From positions 5,841,501 to 5,905,500 of the forward strand of contig OZ020307.1 in assembly GCA_963971305.1 (NCBI GenBank): a DNA stretch of 64,000 nucleotides. Reading direction: 5' to 3'. The notes below the pieces were generated by a model. The model saw nothing but the letters and a program-made list of their open reading frames with translations. It had not been told where the DNA came from and searched no databases. The position numbers and the translations under genes were made by a program. Positions within the stretch are counted from its first letter, which is position 1; every line of letters begins with the position of its first letter. This document shows positions 1 through 12,016 of this stretch, in pieces. This DNA is from Arcuatula senhousia. Its lineage: Eukaryota; Mollusca; Bivalvia; Mytilida; Mytilidae.

Positions 1-9
1 ATTAAAAAA

Positions 10-1424
10 CTAGAGGCTCCCAGGAGCCTGAATCGCTCACCTGATCTCTTATGCCAAAGTTTGAATTAATTTCACAAACTTTCAAGAATACAAAGTTGCA
101 AAACAATCCTTTCAGTGGTTTCAGAGAAGAATTTTGGAAATCAGTTTTAAATAATAGAAAAAAACAGTTTAAGGGCAATAACTCCTATAAGGACCATAGC
201 AATGGCGGCCATGTTGGTTGGTCGACATGTATATAATTCACAAACTTGGTAGAGGACATCCTAAAGATCAAGTGTACTAAGTTTCAAAGCAATCCCTTCA
301 GTGGTTTCAGAGAAGAAGATTTTTGAAAATCAGTTAAAATTAATGGAAAAAAAAACAGTTAAAGGGGAATAACTCTTAAATGGCTGATCTGACAATTTTG
401 ACCCTGGAATCTTTTTTGTAGATCTGTATGAGCTTAACAATTCTGCAATGCTAACTTTTCCTCTAGCTCTAACGGTTTTCAAGATATTGTCCAAAAACTG
501 CAAAAATGGTCAATTTTGACGATTAAAGGGCAATAACTCCTATAAGGAGTCATTTCACAATTTTGACTCAATGGAAAGATTTGTAGATCTTTAAATGCTA
601 AACATGAGTGGTTGCTCCGGATTTTCTCTATCTCTTATACTTTTCGAGTTATTAGCCAAAAACAATGGTCTGACCCCCCTGTTCTATTTTTAGCAACAGC
701 GGCCATGTTGGTTGGTCGACGTGTATATAATTCACAAACTTGGTAGAGGACATCCTAAAGATCAAGTATACCAAGTATCAATGCAATCCCTTCAGTGGTT
801 TCAGAGAAGAAGATTTTTGAAAATCAGTGTAAATTAATGGAAAAAAACAGTTAAAGGGGAATAACTCTTAAACGGTTGATCTGACAATTTTGACCCTGAA
901 ATCATTTTTGTAGATCTCAATGAGCTTAACAATTCTGCAATGCTAACTTTTCCTCTAGCTCTAAGGATTTTCAAGATATAGTCCAAAAACTGCAAAAATG
1001 GTCAATTTTGACGATTAAAGGGCAATAACTCCTATAAGGAGTCATTTCACAACTTCAACTCAATGGAGAGATTTGTAGAGCTTTTGATGCTGAACAAGGA
1101 AGGTTGCTTCTGATTTTCTCTATCTCTTATACTTTTCGAGTTATAAGCCAAAAACAATGGTCTGACCCCCCTGTTCTATTTTTAGCAACGGCGGCCATGT
1201 TGGTTTGTCGACATGTATATAATTCACAAACTTGGTAGAGGACATCCTAAATATCAAGTATACCAAGTTTCAATGCAATCCCTTCAGTGGTTTCAGAGAA
1301 GAAGATCTTTGAAGAAAAGTTAACGGACGGACAGACGGACGACGGACGGACGACGGACGGACGACGGACGACGGACGCTTAACGATGACAATAGCTCACA
1401 TGACCCTTTGGGTCAGGTGAGCTA
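10..1424 (+). mobile_element. Hairpin-ended tandem-core element (pearl/Helentron-like), copy P1
   Basis: The left end carries the palindrome GGCTCC-CA-GGAGCC followed by TGAATCGCTCACCTGA. The right end is an ACGG-rich microsatellite, then a small hairpin TGACCC..GGGTCA, then AGGTGAGCTA. The two ends are inverted with respect to each other (TCACCTGA / TCAGGTGA). The core holds about two and a half imperfect copies of a unit near 480 bp (containing GGGCAATAACTCC). No transposase is encoded. Assignment to the pearl-type or Helentron-derived group is inference from this architecture. Confidence 0.65.
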
Positions 1425-1649
1425 AAAATCATTCAATAAGTTTTAAAAATCTGCATGTCATCAATGGTCATGATTTGTTTATTTGGAAATTCATGTAGGA
1501 GAGCAACAGATCCAGTAATATGGGACCCCATGATGATGCTACATACAAAAAGGAAATATCAAGAGACTTTTAGTAATAGTGGCTGATAAATAATGGAGCC
1601 TTTTTCCTCTACGCCCTGTCTGACATTCTCCAGTCTATAAATAATTTTT

Positions 1650-1655
1650 TTTATT
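1650..1655 (-). terminator. Candidate polyadenylation signal for the SLC38A10-like gene
   Basis: AATAAA on the minus strand (TTTATT on plus), about 470 nt past the stop. Only a motif match. Confidence 0.3.
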
Positions 1656-2125
1656 GCCAAACATTGCCATCAATGACTGATTTGATTCTAATTTTGAACT
1701 GCTGAGGGCATTTGAGATGTCATGGCAAAGTCTGCACCATTTCTTTGCACAACAAACTCAATATCATTTGATTTCATTAGAAAAAAAAAATTCAGTTTCG
1801 GTCCTGTTTGAAATGCTGTATGACTCTGATCAAACATTTGAAAAATTTGTAAGAGAACTTGTATAAATGCCTTATTGATGTACAAAGTCATCTTTTCTTG
1901 TTTAAAGGCTCTTCAACAAAAAAGTGTAAAAAAAACCACTTCTGAATGACTGGAAATATGTGTACAGATAACTGAAGTTTAACATGACATTTTCAAATTC
2001 AGCTAAAATGAATTGAACAATGGACTGATATGCAGGCAATATAAAAGTGGCTGATAGTTTAGAAAAAGATAAAGCAACAAATTAAGAGATCAGTAGAAAT
2101 GTGAAACACATTTAAAAAGTTGATA

Positions 2126-2779
2126 TCAAGATGGGATAAATTTTTCATAATTTTTACTTAAAAGTCTTCTCCTCAAGTCGTCTCCAGTATTTTTTAACTG
2201 TTTATCCTTATCATCTTTTAAGTTATTCCCCCTGCTTTCAAGGACTTTGTTTGAGTCATTTTGTCCATCTTTAATTGTTTTCAAGACATTTTTATCACCT
2301 TTGTCTGTTTTTAAGTCCCTTTTCTCTTCCTTTAACACTGGTTTGTCAATAACTGTGTCTATTTGATTGAGTTGTGAGTTATTGTTTTTTTCTACTGTCT
2401 GTGAATTTCCTTGGTTTCCCATATCAAGTTTAATGTTAGAATTGAGAATGTTTTCAACATCTCTTTTCACTCTGAAATCGTCACCTGAATTCTTACTTTT
2501 CTTATAGATATCATCCTCTCTAACAAAGTTATCTGGTTTCTGAACAGTTTTGTTTCCAATATTATGTGGCAATTCTCCAGGGTTACCTCCCTGTAATGCT
2601 TGACCAGCTTTTCCAATCACATCAGCCACAACCTGTTGCTGTACTGCAACTACTGGTTTATCTGGGTTGTTGTTTACCACTATTTGTTTGTTATCTTGAG
2701 GATTTTCTTGAGCTTGATTACTTTGTTGTATGTTCTGTGCATTCTTTACTTGATCCTCTGAAAGCTTACTTTTATCATC
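2126..2779 (-). CDS. SLC38A10: SLC38A10-like exon 14: C-terminal tail and stop
   Basis: 217 codons of low-complexity Lys/Asp/Asn/Gln-rich tail, ending YEKFIPS then TGA at 2126-2128. The coding frame continues upstream of the first internal Met to the TTTTTTAAG acceptor. Confidence 0.82.
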   Translation of the reverse strand, partial: DDKSKLSEDQVKNAQNIQQSNQAQENPQDNKQIVVNNNPDKPVVAVQQQVVADVIGKAGQALQGGNPGELPHNIGNKTVQKPDNFVREDDIYKKSKNSGDDFRVKRDVENILNSNIKLDMGNQGNSQTVEKNNNSQLNQIDTVIDKPVLKEEKRDLKTDKGDKNVLKTIKDGQNDSNKVLESRGNNLKDDKDKQLKNTGDDLRRRLLSKNYEKFIPS

Positions 2780-5700
2780 CTTAAAAAATACATAAAATAT
2801 AAATCCTGAATTAACATGTTATTATGAAATCATATTTAACACAATAGACAACAACAGGATTTGAGTTGAAATAGAATTTCTAAAAAACAAAGAAATTATT
2901 AAGAAAGATTGACCTTTACTGTTTTTCATTCTTGTCTGCAGTTTCTATCAATTGTAGCTATAATGTTTAATTAAAAATTTACAAAAAAGTTGTTATAGTT
3001 AGAATACCTTGTGTTCATCTTTGTGCTCTTTCAGTTCTTTAAGAATTTTCTTCTGTTCATCTATCAGCTTCTGTTGTTCCTCATGCTGCTTCTTTAATTC
3101 ATTCAATATTTCATTCTGTTTCTCTAGATTCACCTCTTTCTCGACCTTTTCTTCTTCTTTCAGAATTTCCAACTCTATGTTTTCTCCACCAGGTAATTTG
3201 TCCTCCCCCACCTTATTGTCTACCTGTTCCTTCACACCTGTATTGTCACCCAGGACTTGTCCACCTTTGTCCTTTATACTTGTATTCAGTTTCTGTTTAT
3301 CATCTATCTTTTCATTGTCGCTCTTATTCTAAAATATAAAGCAGAAAAAGTCTTCAAGTTAAATATAGTTTGTTTTTACACTTTGAATACTGGTATGGGC
3401 TTCCCAAACTAATTGTTCAATACACTACACTTAGGCCTGGATGATCAGATGGTCTAAGATGCTGGTTAAAATACCATACTGTTGCCCATTAGTTGATTGC
3501 TTCTCAATTAATGTTTCAGTCCCTCTTTTGACAAAAATGGGTCTTGCACATCTGAATGTTAATAGGTTTGTCAGCTACCTAGACAAGGTGGCTGCTTTCT
3601 TCAGGTACTCCTGATTCATCCATCATTAACATCAAATGCTGTGTAAGGCATATGTATGTCAAGAAGAGATTTTAACCCTCACACTCACTCACTCTTTTTT
3701 TAAATTGTGGTGATCATAATACAAACTCATTAGGAGTTGCAAATAAGAATTCACTGATGAATAAAAATCAAAAATAAACATATATCTACTATAAAACAGA
3801 AAACCTCAATTCTTTCTGTGTAATACAATGTATATGTTAACAATTCATTTAGCAAAGTATAAAGTGTGGCTTGCAGGGATATTTTTAAAAATTCCCTTAA
3901 ATAAAAGGTATAACACATACCTCTACTGGAGCTCTAGGATTTGGGGGCTCTATTCTACTGTCTTTCTCTATAATAAAAATAGGGCATGTAATGGGACATT
4001 AAATGATACCCCGCCACGTTATAATATCAAAAGTTCATAAAATTTGATTTCAAAGTGGCCTATCTCGAAAACTGTTTTTCGGATCATGCTGGAAATAAAT
4101 TGAACTTGACCTGTATTTTATTGTACTCAATAGCTGTACAAAATATCATTTGAATCCAATGACGCGTTTTCAAGTTATTGGTCTGAAACTAAAAAATTTC
4201 ATGAAATTTGATTTTTCAAAAGTGGCCCATCTCAAAAACTATTTTTTGGATCATGCTGGAAATCGAACTTGACCTGTATTTTATTGTACTAAACAGCTGT
4301 GCAAAATATCATTCAAATCCTTTGAAGCGTTTTCAAGTTATTGGTCGGAAACCTTCGGGGGACGGACGGACGGACGGACGGACCGACCGACCGAAAAAAA
4401 ACTGAGGGTATAACATAATACCCTGCCACTTCGTGTGGAGGGGTATAAAAATGATAAAATTCTAAGATAGTACGTAATAAGACACAAAGTGAACCAAGAA
4501 GTGCTCTTGACAGAGAATGTATTTTGCCTGTGATCTTAAGTTTTTTGGTAAAATCTGTGATGTCAATACCATTGGTAAAACAACAACAAAAACAACTTTT
4601 ATGGAACATGCTCATAACAGTTATAGAAGCCTTCCTCAATTCATATAGCAAAATTGATTTCCTCTGAGTTCACATTACATATACTGCACTACTATTTGGA
4701 TAATTTTAATTCTTTGTTGGAATCGTTTAGTATGTTACTGAGAGTCAAAATGTTAATGCACAGCTAAGGATATTTGTATTTAAACGGCAAACCTGAAACA
4801 CCAGGAACTTCTTCTTGTCTTTTGATTAGGTTAACAGGCAGAGAAGGGGATGGGTTAATGATTTCTGCAGGCTTCTGTTCAATATGACCTTTGTCCTGGG
4901 AGTTCAAGGTCGTGTAAGTACACAGGAACATGATGGTAAAACCACAAACAAAAACAAACTGAAACATATAGAAAAGTTTTGTTTTTATATGTTTGAGTGA
5001 AAAAATGAATTGTAATATAATTCAAATGAACCAGATTTTATCAATGCATGCAAAATGTATAATTAGATATAATGAACAAGTATAACAAGAGTTAACACTA
5101 AAGTATGTCTCGCCTGCCGGCACCATCAGAAACAATAATTCTTTCTTACTTCCACTATATTTTGAATTTACATGGATTTTCAGTTTCTGAGATCAAAAGA
5201 TGTTTATAGAACTTAAACATTGCAAATATATGCAATAAAAATAATCAAAGTCACTCAACCAGAAAATCAAGGTCAAGGTCAAAAGATGGGGATGCAGCTG
5301 TGCTAAGCTACTACTGGGGCATATGCATACCAAGTTTCATCAACCTAGGACCTATAGTTCTTGAGATATGGAGGTGCTCGCAAAACTTTTCCATTGCTAT
5401 TATATGTATTGAAAATTGTCAAAGTCACTCAACCGGAAAATCAAGGTAAAGGTCAAAAGATGGGGATGCAACTGTGCTAAGCTACTACTGGGGCATATGC
5501 ATACCAAGTTTCATCAACCTAGGACTTATAGTTCTTGAGATATGGAGGTGCTCATATAACTTTTCCAAAAAGTAAACGCCGCCGCCGGTAAAGTAACACC
5601 TATGTCCAGCTCTGCTTCGCAGGCGAGACAAAAATCAAACATGAATTTTGAAATTATATCCCAAGTTTTGGAACTTGTTCACTTTTTTTAAATGGAATTT

Positions 5701-8700
5701 TGATGCATAAAATATGAAAATTTAGCTAGAAACATTTTGGCTACAATAGATCATAGCTTTCATTTTTCAAAACAGGAAAGAACAAAATACTATTATTGTA
5801 TAATACCTGAGCTATATTCTTGCCTTCTGAGGATCCAGTCATCACTCTCAGGAAAAACATGGCAGGGAATATATAACAAATCAATGTCCCCATTGTAGCA
5901 CCACTGATGGCAAGAACAAATTCAACTAAAATGGCATATAAATGCATTTGTTGAATGTAGGTATACACTAACAAGAAAGATAATTCTAATGAAAATTTAC
6001 ATTGAGCTATGCTCCATTTCCCCCGACTAGTAATAAAATCAACATATATTTTTTATATTATAAAATACATAAAATTACAAGAAATTTTGAAAATCAACCC
6101 AGTAATCCAGACATTTTTTCAAGCATAAATCTTTAACCATAATAAGTATTTATAAAAGCAATAGTAGCCAAGTATCCCTACAATTGTGCTACTTGACCTC
6201 TCCAATTTATTATTTTAGATTTGTTAGACAGTTTACTTTACTAAGGCCCCTGTAATAGTCTATGAATAATATAATATAACCAATAGGGATGTTAACAAGT
6301 TAACACATAAACATACCATTTGGGACTAGAATTCCAGTTGTTACGGCAATAAGAACAATCAATATTGTCAGAACTTTAAAATGGATCTCTGGTAAAACAG
6401 GTCTCTGTTCTATATCTTCATTGGATCTAGATTTCTAAAACAATAATCTAAGTTTTGTAAGGAACCATAGAAACAGAACACATCTTTAAACGTGATTTCT
6501 AAATAGGATTGGATGAAGTAAAAGTTTGACTGTTTTATGCAGGTGATACCTACTTCATTTAACAAAATCAACAAAATGCATTATTTCCAAATGAGGAACA
6601 AAGTTAGTTTGTAAATGCTTCATCTGATGAAATCTTGATATGGCCATACCCAGGAAATATGATCTTATATTGATAAGAGGAATTTAAAAAAAATTAAATT
6701 GGTGTATTCATTATACATGTTTTGATGGCTGATTTGTTTTAAGATCATGTTTTTTAACAGCTTATGTTTGTGCAGAAGTAAATTTTAACATGTCAGACCC
6801 TTAATTCCTGTTTTGGACTAGGCCATAAGCAAAATTTCTGCCAAGCTTTTCAATGAATCTATACAAGAGAATAATTTGAAATTTAGCAGTGTAATTTAGC
6901 ATTACAAGCTGTATGTCCATAGCAATTTTGATAATTTTTGGACTCTAACTTTATGTTTTGGGTTGATGGGACATCTCTGTCCAATGGACATATTCCAACA
7001 TTATTTATTCTTTTAGCTTCATATGTTCTTCTACAGTACCAACCTGTTGGAATATCAGTGTATATAGACTGGATCTACAGGGAAATATAATGAGTGGGAA
7101 CGTGATGGCTATGGAGATGACGAATCCTAGCTTCAATAGGTCAGCCACAAATGTAGAGGGAAGGTGGTTTATGATATCACCAGTAATATCCGTATCACAG
7201 AAGGTAACATAGCCAAAAAATCCTACCTAAAACGATAAAACATACAAACTATATATTTATGACAAAATATATCATGGCCAAATAAATCTTACCTTTAAAG
7301 ATAAAAAACATGCACACTATATGCATTAAAGAATGTAACATACATGTAGCCAAAAAAAACTACCTTAAAAGATTAAAATATACAATCATGACTCATCAAC
7401 ATGCTGGAAAATGGATGTTAACACTTAACCAATCTGCAAGTCAATGCAATATATGAATATTATGCCTGTAAGCATAACTGGTAGAACATTCACCCTTTAA
7501 ATATTTTACAAAGCATACAACCTAGACCTTCAAGATACACTAAACAAACCTTTTAACTAAAAATCAGGGAGATGGCATTCATCTCTATGGGCCCTGCTAA
7601 TTGAACCCTGTACTTCAGGGACCAATATGGACCCAGTATTTCTCTTTCACACATGTGGTTAATGGTGGATGGACTATAAACCTTTGATACGTGTGATCCA
7701 TGGTTGATCAAGCATTCTTTGAGTATTGCAAAAGAAAACACCATAGTCCACTACTGGCCAAGTATTTCAATGTTCAAATGACCATTATTCTCATAAAAAT
7801 TTGCGAACCGGAACAAAACACAAACTTGATTTGCAACTAATCATGTTAGACTCACATACAAAAATTCAGTACATTGTCTACAGGCCTTTAGAAAAAAAAA
7901 ATGTGAAAAAGAAATTTCAGTGATTGTTTAAAGTTTGGAAAGCCATAACTCCTGTAAAAATTTGTGTACCTGAATGAAGATAAACTTGGTCTGTTACTCA
8001 TCACACTTGACTCACAATCTCACATACAAAATATCAGCCTAATATCTGCAAGTGTCGGAAAAAAGTGCAGAAAACTGTTTTGTTATGGACTGACAGACAG
8101 ACTGATAACTATAGGGTGACCACCACTTTGTGGCAGAGCCCTAAGGGCAATTATTACAATCTTGACAAAACCTGGTCTCTACAGTAACGTTATGATTTAT
8201 TTTCTGACTTCCGCCCACAACAACGTCACTGACAATAGCGACGTTGACAATACAAAAGTGCTAAACAATGAATTAGAAGTTCGCACTGTCTTCCTGACAT
8301 AACCAAACCAATTTCTATGGGAGAAGAAATTTACTTACCAGTAAATATGCAACTGTACACATATTGACTGCACTGCCAACAATAGAGTTAATTCCCTTTA
8401 ATGAAGGGTCAGTCAAAGAATCATACAATATAAACAGCTGCCTAAAACACATGATAAAAACAACTTTTTACTATTATACTACTTTAAATTCAATTTCTTT
8501 TTATAAAAATAAATTATTTACATTATTTATACTGAAAATGTCTCTTAAACTTCATTCATTTTCTATGGTTTATTTCCATATCTAAAAAACCTACACTGAA
8601 TATCAAAAGAAAACATATTTAGGATACAGTAGAAATGATGAGTATTTACAAATTCTTTTAAAAGATTTGAAAACAGAAGACAGTGTACTTACGTTTGACA

Positions 8701-11409
8701 ACCAAAGGCAAAGGAAAAGATGGGTAAACATTTGAAGAGGCCGTCTGTCTTCCATAAATTTACTCGTGAAAACCAGTTGGCAGATAAAAGATTTGGCACA
8801 GAAAGAGATAAAATCTGAAAAAAATTATTATTACTTGTCATTTATGACTAGGCAAGTTAAAAGATAAAAAAGGTTAATCTGTTGTAGTATATAAATTATG
8901 TAATTTTGTGAAAAAAGGAAACCAAAAAGGCTTAGAAGTGTCACAGGACATTATTTTAATTTTTACCATGTATCCTAATTTAAGATATTGGATGAAGCTG
9001 ACACTATATATATGCTAAGGCTTGAGTATCACATTATATGTTTACTGTGTCCTAAAAGCTAACTATACTTACATATAAAACAAAGAGGGCATAGAAACAA
9101 ATACAAAGAGTGCTGGCTTTGCTAATAGAACTCAGGTTCTTTAACAATCCTAGAGGTAGACCAACACCACAGCATAATACTATAATCAGACCAGTTCTCA
9201 AATGACTGCTATTCTAAAAATATATGATGATATAGTAATATAAGTAATTAAAATTGAAAATAAATACCTCATGAAAATAAGTATGTTTACAGTATTCACT
9301 GGTAAAAGCTAAGATAAAATAAAATAGAAAAATTCTATATGACTTTAGCAAAAGAATATTTTAAGTAGAAGCCAATTTCAGAGGGCCTGTATGTGAAGCA
9401 TAAACAAACTTTCGGTTTTAGCATTAGTTTTAGAATAACTAGGTTAACCTACATTTGCCATTGTTTTGTTTTTTGTTTGTTTGTTTCATTTTTTGCTGTT
9501 GGTTAATTGTGTTTTGTATGATTTATGACTGTATGTTAAATCATTATTTGAGATTTGAATTCTTTGCTTTTGTACCAACCTCTATTCCAGTGAACTTTGA
9601 TACAATAGCTGGTCCTAAATCACCAATAATAACCACTTGAGCTACAAGTGTTCCCAACTGTAGACCAATCATTCTGTAATATCAGATGTACGAGTAACAT
9701 TGATAAAAATCTTTGAAACAAAACAACTCCAATTCAGTCTTCAGAGATCTTTATTGATGATGCATTTATATAATCACAATTGAGCTGAAGAACTCAATGG
9801 AGAAGGCATAAAAATATAGTTCAATCTACCATTTGTTCTTTTTTTCAAGTACCTTTACCCAGTCAGAACCATTATGCTCTAAATATGTAACGGACTGCTT
9901 TTGTCTAATTTCTTGCTATTTTTAAACTGACTATTTCTTTTTTTAATGTTAAAAGATCATTTGAATCAAAGCTATTCAAACTGAAATTTGCTTCTAAACA
10001 TTGTGCATTTGATGTTTCTTTTCATGGACCTAATAAAATCTTAAAAGAAATGTTTCAACTTTTCTCTGAAAAAATAAGTAGAAATCAAGTTTTTGCACTG
10101 ACTATAAGACTATGCTGATTGTACATTAACAGCTGAATAAGGAAGGTTACTGGAAAACTTACCCAACCTCAACAGAGAATTTACCAGGGAATCCATGAGT
10201 ATGATAGGCTACAATAAATCAAATATGTCAACTTACAGTGTATGTCTAAAAATTAGTTTTTTTAATGTAGTTCTTTCAAATGCTATTTCATACCCTCCCC
10301 CCCCCCCCCAAAAAAAAAAACAAACAAAAAAAAAACTCATAGAATTATAGAAAAATTTAAAATATTTTTTTTAGATCTTCACACTTTAATAATATGTTAT
10401 GGATTTTATATTGGTCTACAAGCTACATTACTTTGCTTCATTTTTTGCAAGGCAACTAGCCAACCTTTTTATTGAAAAAGTAACTTATGAATTGTATCAA
10501 TTTTTGCTTTATTGGTTTGAATTGCATATGTTCGATATAACCTAGAATGTTTACTTACCAAGGAATACATAAGATCGCTTTTTAGAGGCCAGTCCAGCCT
10601 TCATCAACATCTGACAGGAAGACAGTGTTAGCCATGTACAGAAAAATAACAATATGGTTCCCAGTAAAATACCACACTGAAATCAGACAAAAAGTATCAA
10701 TTTTGTATGCCTGTTCATCAAAATAACAATAAGGTTCCTAGCAATAATGGTTATAAACTACACTGAAAAATTAGTATTACAGAGATATTGAAGCAGAAAC
10801 TTTTATTGAACTAAATTGATAGGAACGACACATTTGACCAGAGCATCCAGGTCCAACACTGATTTTTTTTAGTCATAAAGGACTTGGTCAAAGGGGCATA
10901 CATGTAAACTGAACAGAAAATGTTTTTTTTTCATACTTGTGTCAAATATACATGGTATACAAATATTGTTTATATTGTATAAATTTCATAAAAGCTGTGA
11001 GTGAGACAGCCTTCCCATTAGCAAAAATTGTCAAGTAAGCATTGTATTTACACACAAAATAAAAAATATGCATTAATTCATTGAAGTAAAGATGTTTTGT
11101 GTTCTTAATTTTATTTGTTAGAGGTAAAAAAAGGAACATTATAGCATGTAGCCCAAGCTTATTCATGAATGTGTACAGACCTTAGATTTTTAAAATAGCG
11201 TTACATTTTGTGATTGAGTCTTGCATATTAATAAGTAATAACCCTAAAACTGAAACATGATCACCTACTTGAACTACCTGGTATCAATTTCATCACCACA
11301 ACAAGATTTTACTCACCTCTTTATAACAAAATGGCATTGCTAAAACTGTCACCCCTATGATACTGTTACTAAGGTTTAAAATGTGAGGAAGATGACTGTC
11401 TTCTGACAT
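2126..11409 (-). CDS. SLC38A10: SLC38A10-like sodium-coupled neutral amino-acid transporter (complete, 14 coding exons)
   Basis: This is a multi-pass amino-acid transporter of the SLC38/AAAP family with a long charged cytoplasmic tail. Coding exons in transcript order are 11317-11409, 10559-10676, 10163-10208, 9580-9673, 9073-9213, 8693-8814, 8339-8441, 7044-7226, 6317-6434, 5807-5925, 4793-4958, 3921-3967, 3008-3328 and 2126-2779. All junctions are GT-AG and the phases sum to 775 codons including TGA (774 residues). Residues 1 to about 400 carry the transporter core; family-typical stretches include NSIIGVTVLAMPFC near the N-terminus, VVIIGDLGPAIVSKFTGIE and ISGATMGTLICYIFPA. The tail (about 400-774) is rich in Lys, Asp, Asn and Gln, with a coiled-coil segment near 513-557. 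A tail of this kind separates SLC38A10 from shorter SLC38 members; the human protein is longer (about 1,100 residues). Known family role: glutamine, glutamate and related amino-acid transport. The start Met is the first in-frame Met before the conserved first membrane segment. Any 5' UTR exon is not located. Confidence 0.92.
3008..3328 (-). CDS. SLC38A10: SLC38A10-like exon 13: tail with coiled coil
   Basis: 107 in-frame codons, very rich in Lys and Glu. The last 45 residues or so form a heptad-like coiled coil (ILNELKKQHEEQQKLIDEQK) resembling the Gln/Glu-rich coiled coil in vertebrate SLC38A10 tails. The open frame on the opposite strand is a shadow. Confidence 0.8.
3433..3665 (+). mobile_element. 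tRNA-derived SINE, degraded but uninterrupted
   Basis: The head GGCCTGGATGATCAGATGG with TCTAAGATGCTGG resembles a tRNA-Leu/Ser A-box region. It is followed by a central part and a core beginning TAGGTTTGTCAGCTACC. The copy split at 28995-31058 shows the same order. It lies in the intron between exons 12 and 13 of the SLC38A10-like gene. Confidence 0.55.
3921..3967 (-). CDS. SLC38A10: SLC38A10-like exon 12: short tail exon
   Basis: 47 bp encoding EKDSRIEPPNPRAPVE. The phase fits both neighbours (leading 2 nt, ending on a codon). Tail sequence is poorly conserved, so support is mainly splice signals and frame. Confidence 0.72.
4006..4446 (+). mobile_element. Short inverted-repeat element with a two-copy core
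   Basis: Ends are ATACCCCGCCACG (left) and CGTGTGGAGGGGTAT (right), imperfect inverted repeats. Inside are two copies of a unit near 168 bp (sharing GGATCATGCTGGAAAT), an ACGG microsatellite and a small GGGTAT..ATACCC hairpin. It is intronic, 38 bp upstream (in transcript sense) of exon 12. Confidence 0.55.
4793..4958 (-). CDS. SLC38A10: SLC38A10-like exon 11: last membrane helix and start of tail
   Basis: Starts with the final hydrophobic helix FVFVCGFTIMFLCTYTTL (residues about 380-397). It then turns abruptly polar, marking the start of the cytoplasmic tail. Confidence 0.85.
5088..5633 (+). mobile_element. GTCTCGCC-ended tandem-core element, copy G1
   Basis: Left end contains TATGTCTCGCCTGCCGGCACC; right end contains CTTCGCAGGCGAGACA, so the ends are inverted repeats. 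The core has tandem units of about 175 bp carrying CCGGAAAATCAAGGT and CTACTGGGGCATATGCAT. No coding capacity is seen. It lies in an SLC38A10-like intron. Confidence 0.6.
5807..5925 (-). CDS. SLC38A10: SLC38A10-like exon 10: ISGATMG helix
   Basis: Encodes EFVLAISGATMGTLICYIFP and the adjoining segment. The (T/S)GATMGxLIxFIxPA motif is one of the most conserved in SLC38A10. Confidence 0.9.
6317..6434 (-). CDS. SLC38A10: SLC38A10-like exon 9
   Basis: Encodes a charged loop (KSRSNEDIEQRPVLPEIHFK) and a helix ending GILVPN. It joins in phase 1 to the following exon to give GILVPNVEFVLAISGATMG. Confidence 0.88.
7044..7226 (-). CDS. SLC38A10: SLC38A10-like exon 8: central membrane helices
   Basis: 61 codons beginning VGFFGYVTFCDTDITGDIIN, then LPSTFVADLLKLGFVISIAI, FPLIIFPCR and a short loop. 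This matches the GFFGYVxF...FPxxxxPCR core of the family. Confidence 0.9.
7790..8150 (+). repeat. Degraded dispersed repeat in intron
   Basis: Two related stretches (around 7798 and 7963) share AAATTTG and CTCACATACAAAA. They end in a GACAGACAGAC tract and ACCACTTTGTGG. The overall form resembles the other dispersed elements here, but the boundaries are unclear. Confidence 0.35.
8339..8441 (-). CDS. SLC38A10: SLC38A10-like exon 7
   Basis: Completes CQTQLFILYDSLTDPSLK, matching the CQxQxxxxYDSLxxPS signature, then a hydrophobic helix. Phases 1 and 0 fit the neighbouring exons. Confidence 0.88.
8693..8814 (-). CDS. SLC38A10: SLC38A10-like exon 6: extracellular loop and next helix
   Basis: Encodes WFSRVNLWKTDGLFKCLPIF followed by SFAFGCQ. 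The W...GLF.C.PIF.F.FxCQ pattern is conserved in SLC38A10. Confidence 0.88.
9073..9213 (-). CDS. SLC38A10: SLC38A10-like exon 5: two membrane segments
   Basis: 47 in-frame codons containing two hydrophobic helices around the LPLGLLKNLSSISKAS loop, which matches the LPLxLxRNxxxIxxxS loop of the family. Confidence 0.88.
9580..9673 (-). CDS. SLC38A10: SLC38A10-like exon 4: membrane segment with IGDLG motif
   Basis: Encodes MIGLQLGTLVAQVVIIGDLG and the following residues. The IGDLG motif after this helix is a family hallmark. Donor is GTTGGT. Confidence 0.88.
10163..10208 (-). CDS. SLC38A10: SLC38A10-like exon 3: small loop exon
   Basis: A 46-bp micro-exon encoding YHTHGFPGKFSVEVG. It matches the short AYHxxGxxGK loop of SLC38A10 proteins. 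Both phases (2 and 2) fit its neighbours. Confidence 0.85.
10559..10676 (-). CDS. SLC38A10: SLC38A10-like exon 2: second membrane segment
   Basis: Begins CGILLGTILLFFCTW, the family's second membrane helix, followed by the basic loop KAGLASKKRSY. Flanked by TTTCAG and GTAAGT. Ends in phase 1. Confidence 0.88.
11317..11409 (-). CDS. SLC38A10: SLC38A10-like exon 1: N-terminus and first membrane segment
   Basis: Encodes 31 residues from the start Met through the conserved NSIIGVTVLAMPFCYKE segment. It ends at GAG before a GTGAGT donor. An acceptor-like TTTTCAG lies about 18 nt upstream of the ATG, so at least one non-coding first exon is likely. Confidence 0.88.
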
Positions 11410-12016
11410 AATGGTTATTCTATCTGAAAATATGATAAAAAAACCCATAAATAATGACATAGCCAAGGTGCTTATAAATGAGAAACATTCTTATTGTATA
11501 CTGAAGAATCTTCTTTCCAATAGTATTAAGAAGAGTATACATATAATTATAATTTTTTGTACACAAAATGTATTTATTAAAGTTAAATTTGTTCCTACTT
11601 CATTCCTTTTGTTCGTAATGAGTTTGACACAAGCCCCAATATTTACAAGAACATCCATTTTTTTTTCAACCACTTTATTGTTAATTTAACTTTCAATATC
11701 CTGTGCCTAATTTAGCACTGTTAGTACTAGATTAAATTCATTTAATGCTGTTTAATCATTAAAAAAATATTGTTTAAAGCATATGTTTTTAAAACAAAAT
11801 ACTCTTTCTCATTTTTTTTACAAAGTTCTCCTAGATTCTCGCCATCATTACTCTGCTGATATCTAGGAGAAAACAGAGGCTATCCTCTGAGCTTGACATC
11901 TTCTATTTTTTTCCTATCAACAACCATTTATTGTTTGCTGTTGATTTGTTATCTGGGATAGGTTTAACCCTAATTCATATTTAAGTTTAACTTTTACATT
12001 AATATGATTACATTGA

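Noticed and set aside
3009..3332. Plus-strand Cys/Ser/Phe-rich 107-codon open frame
   Set aside because: Antisense shadow of the Lys/Glu-rich coiled-coil exon 13 of the SLC38A10-like gene.
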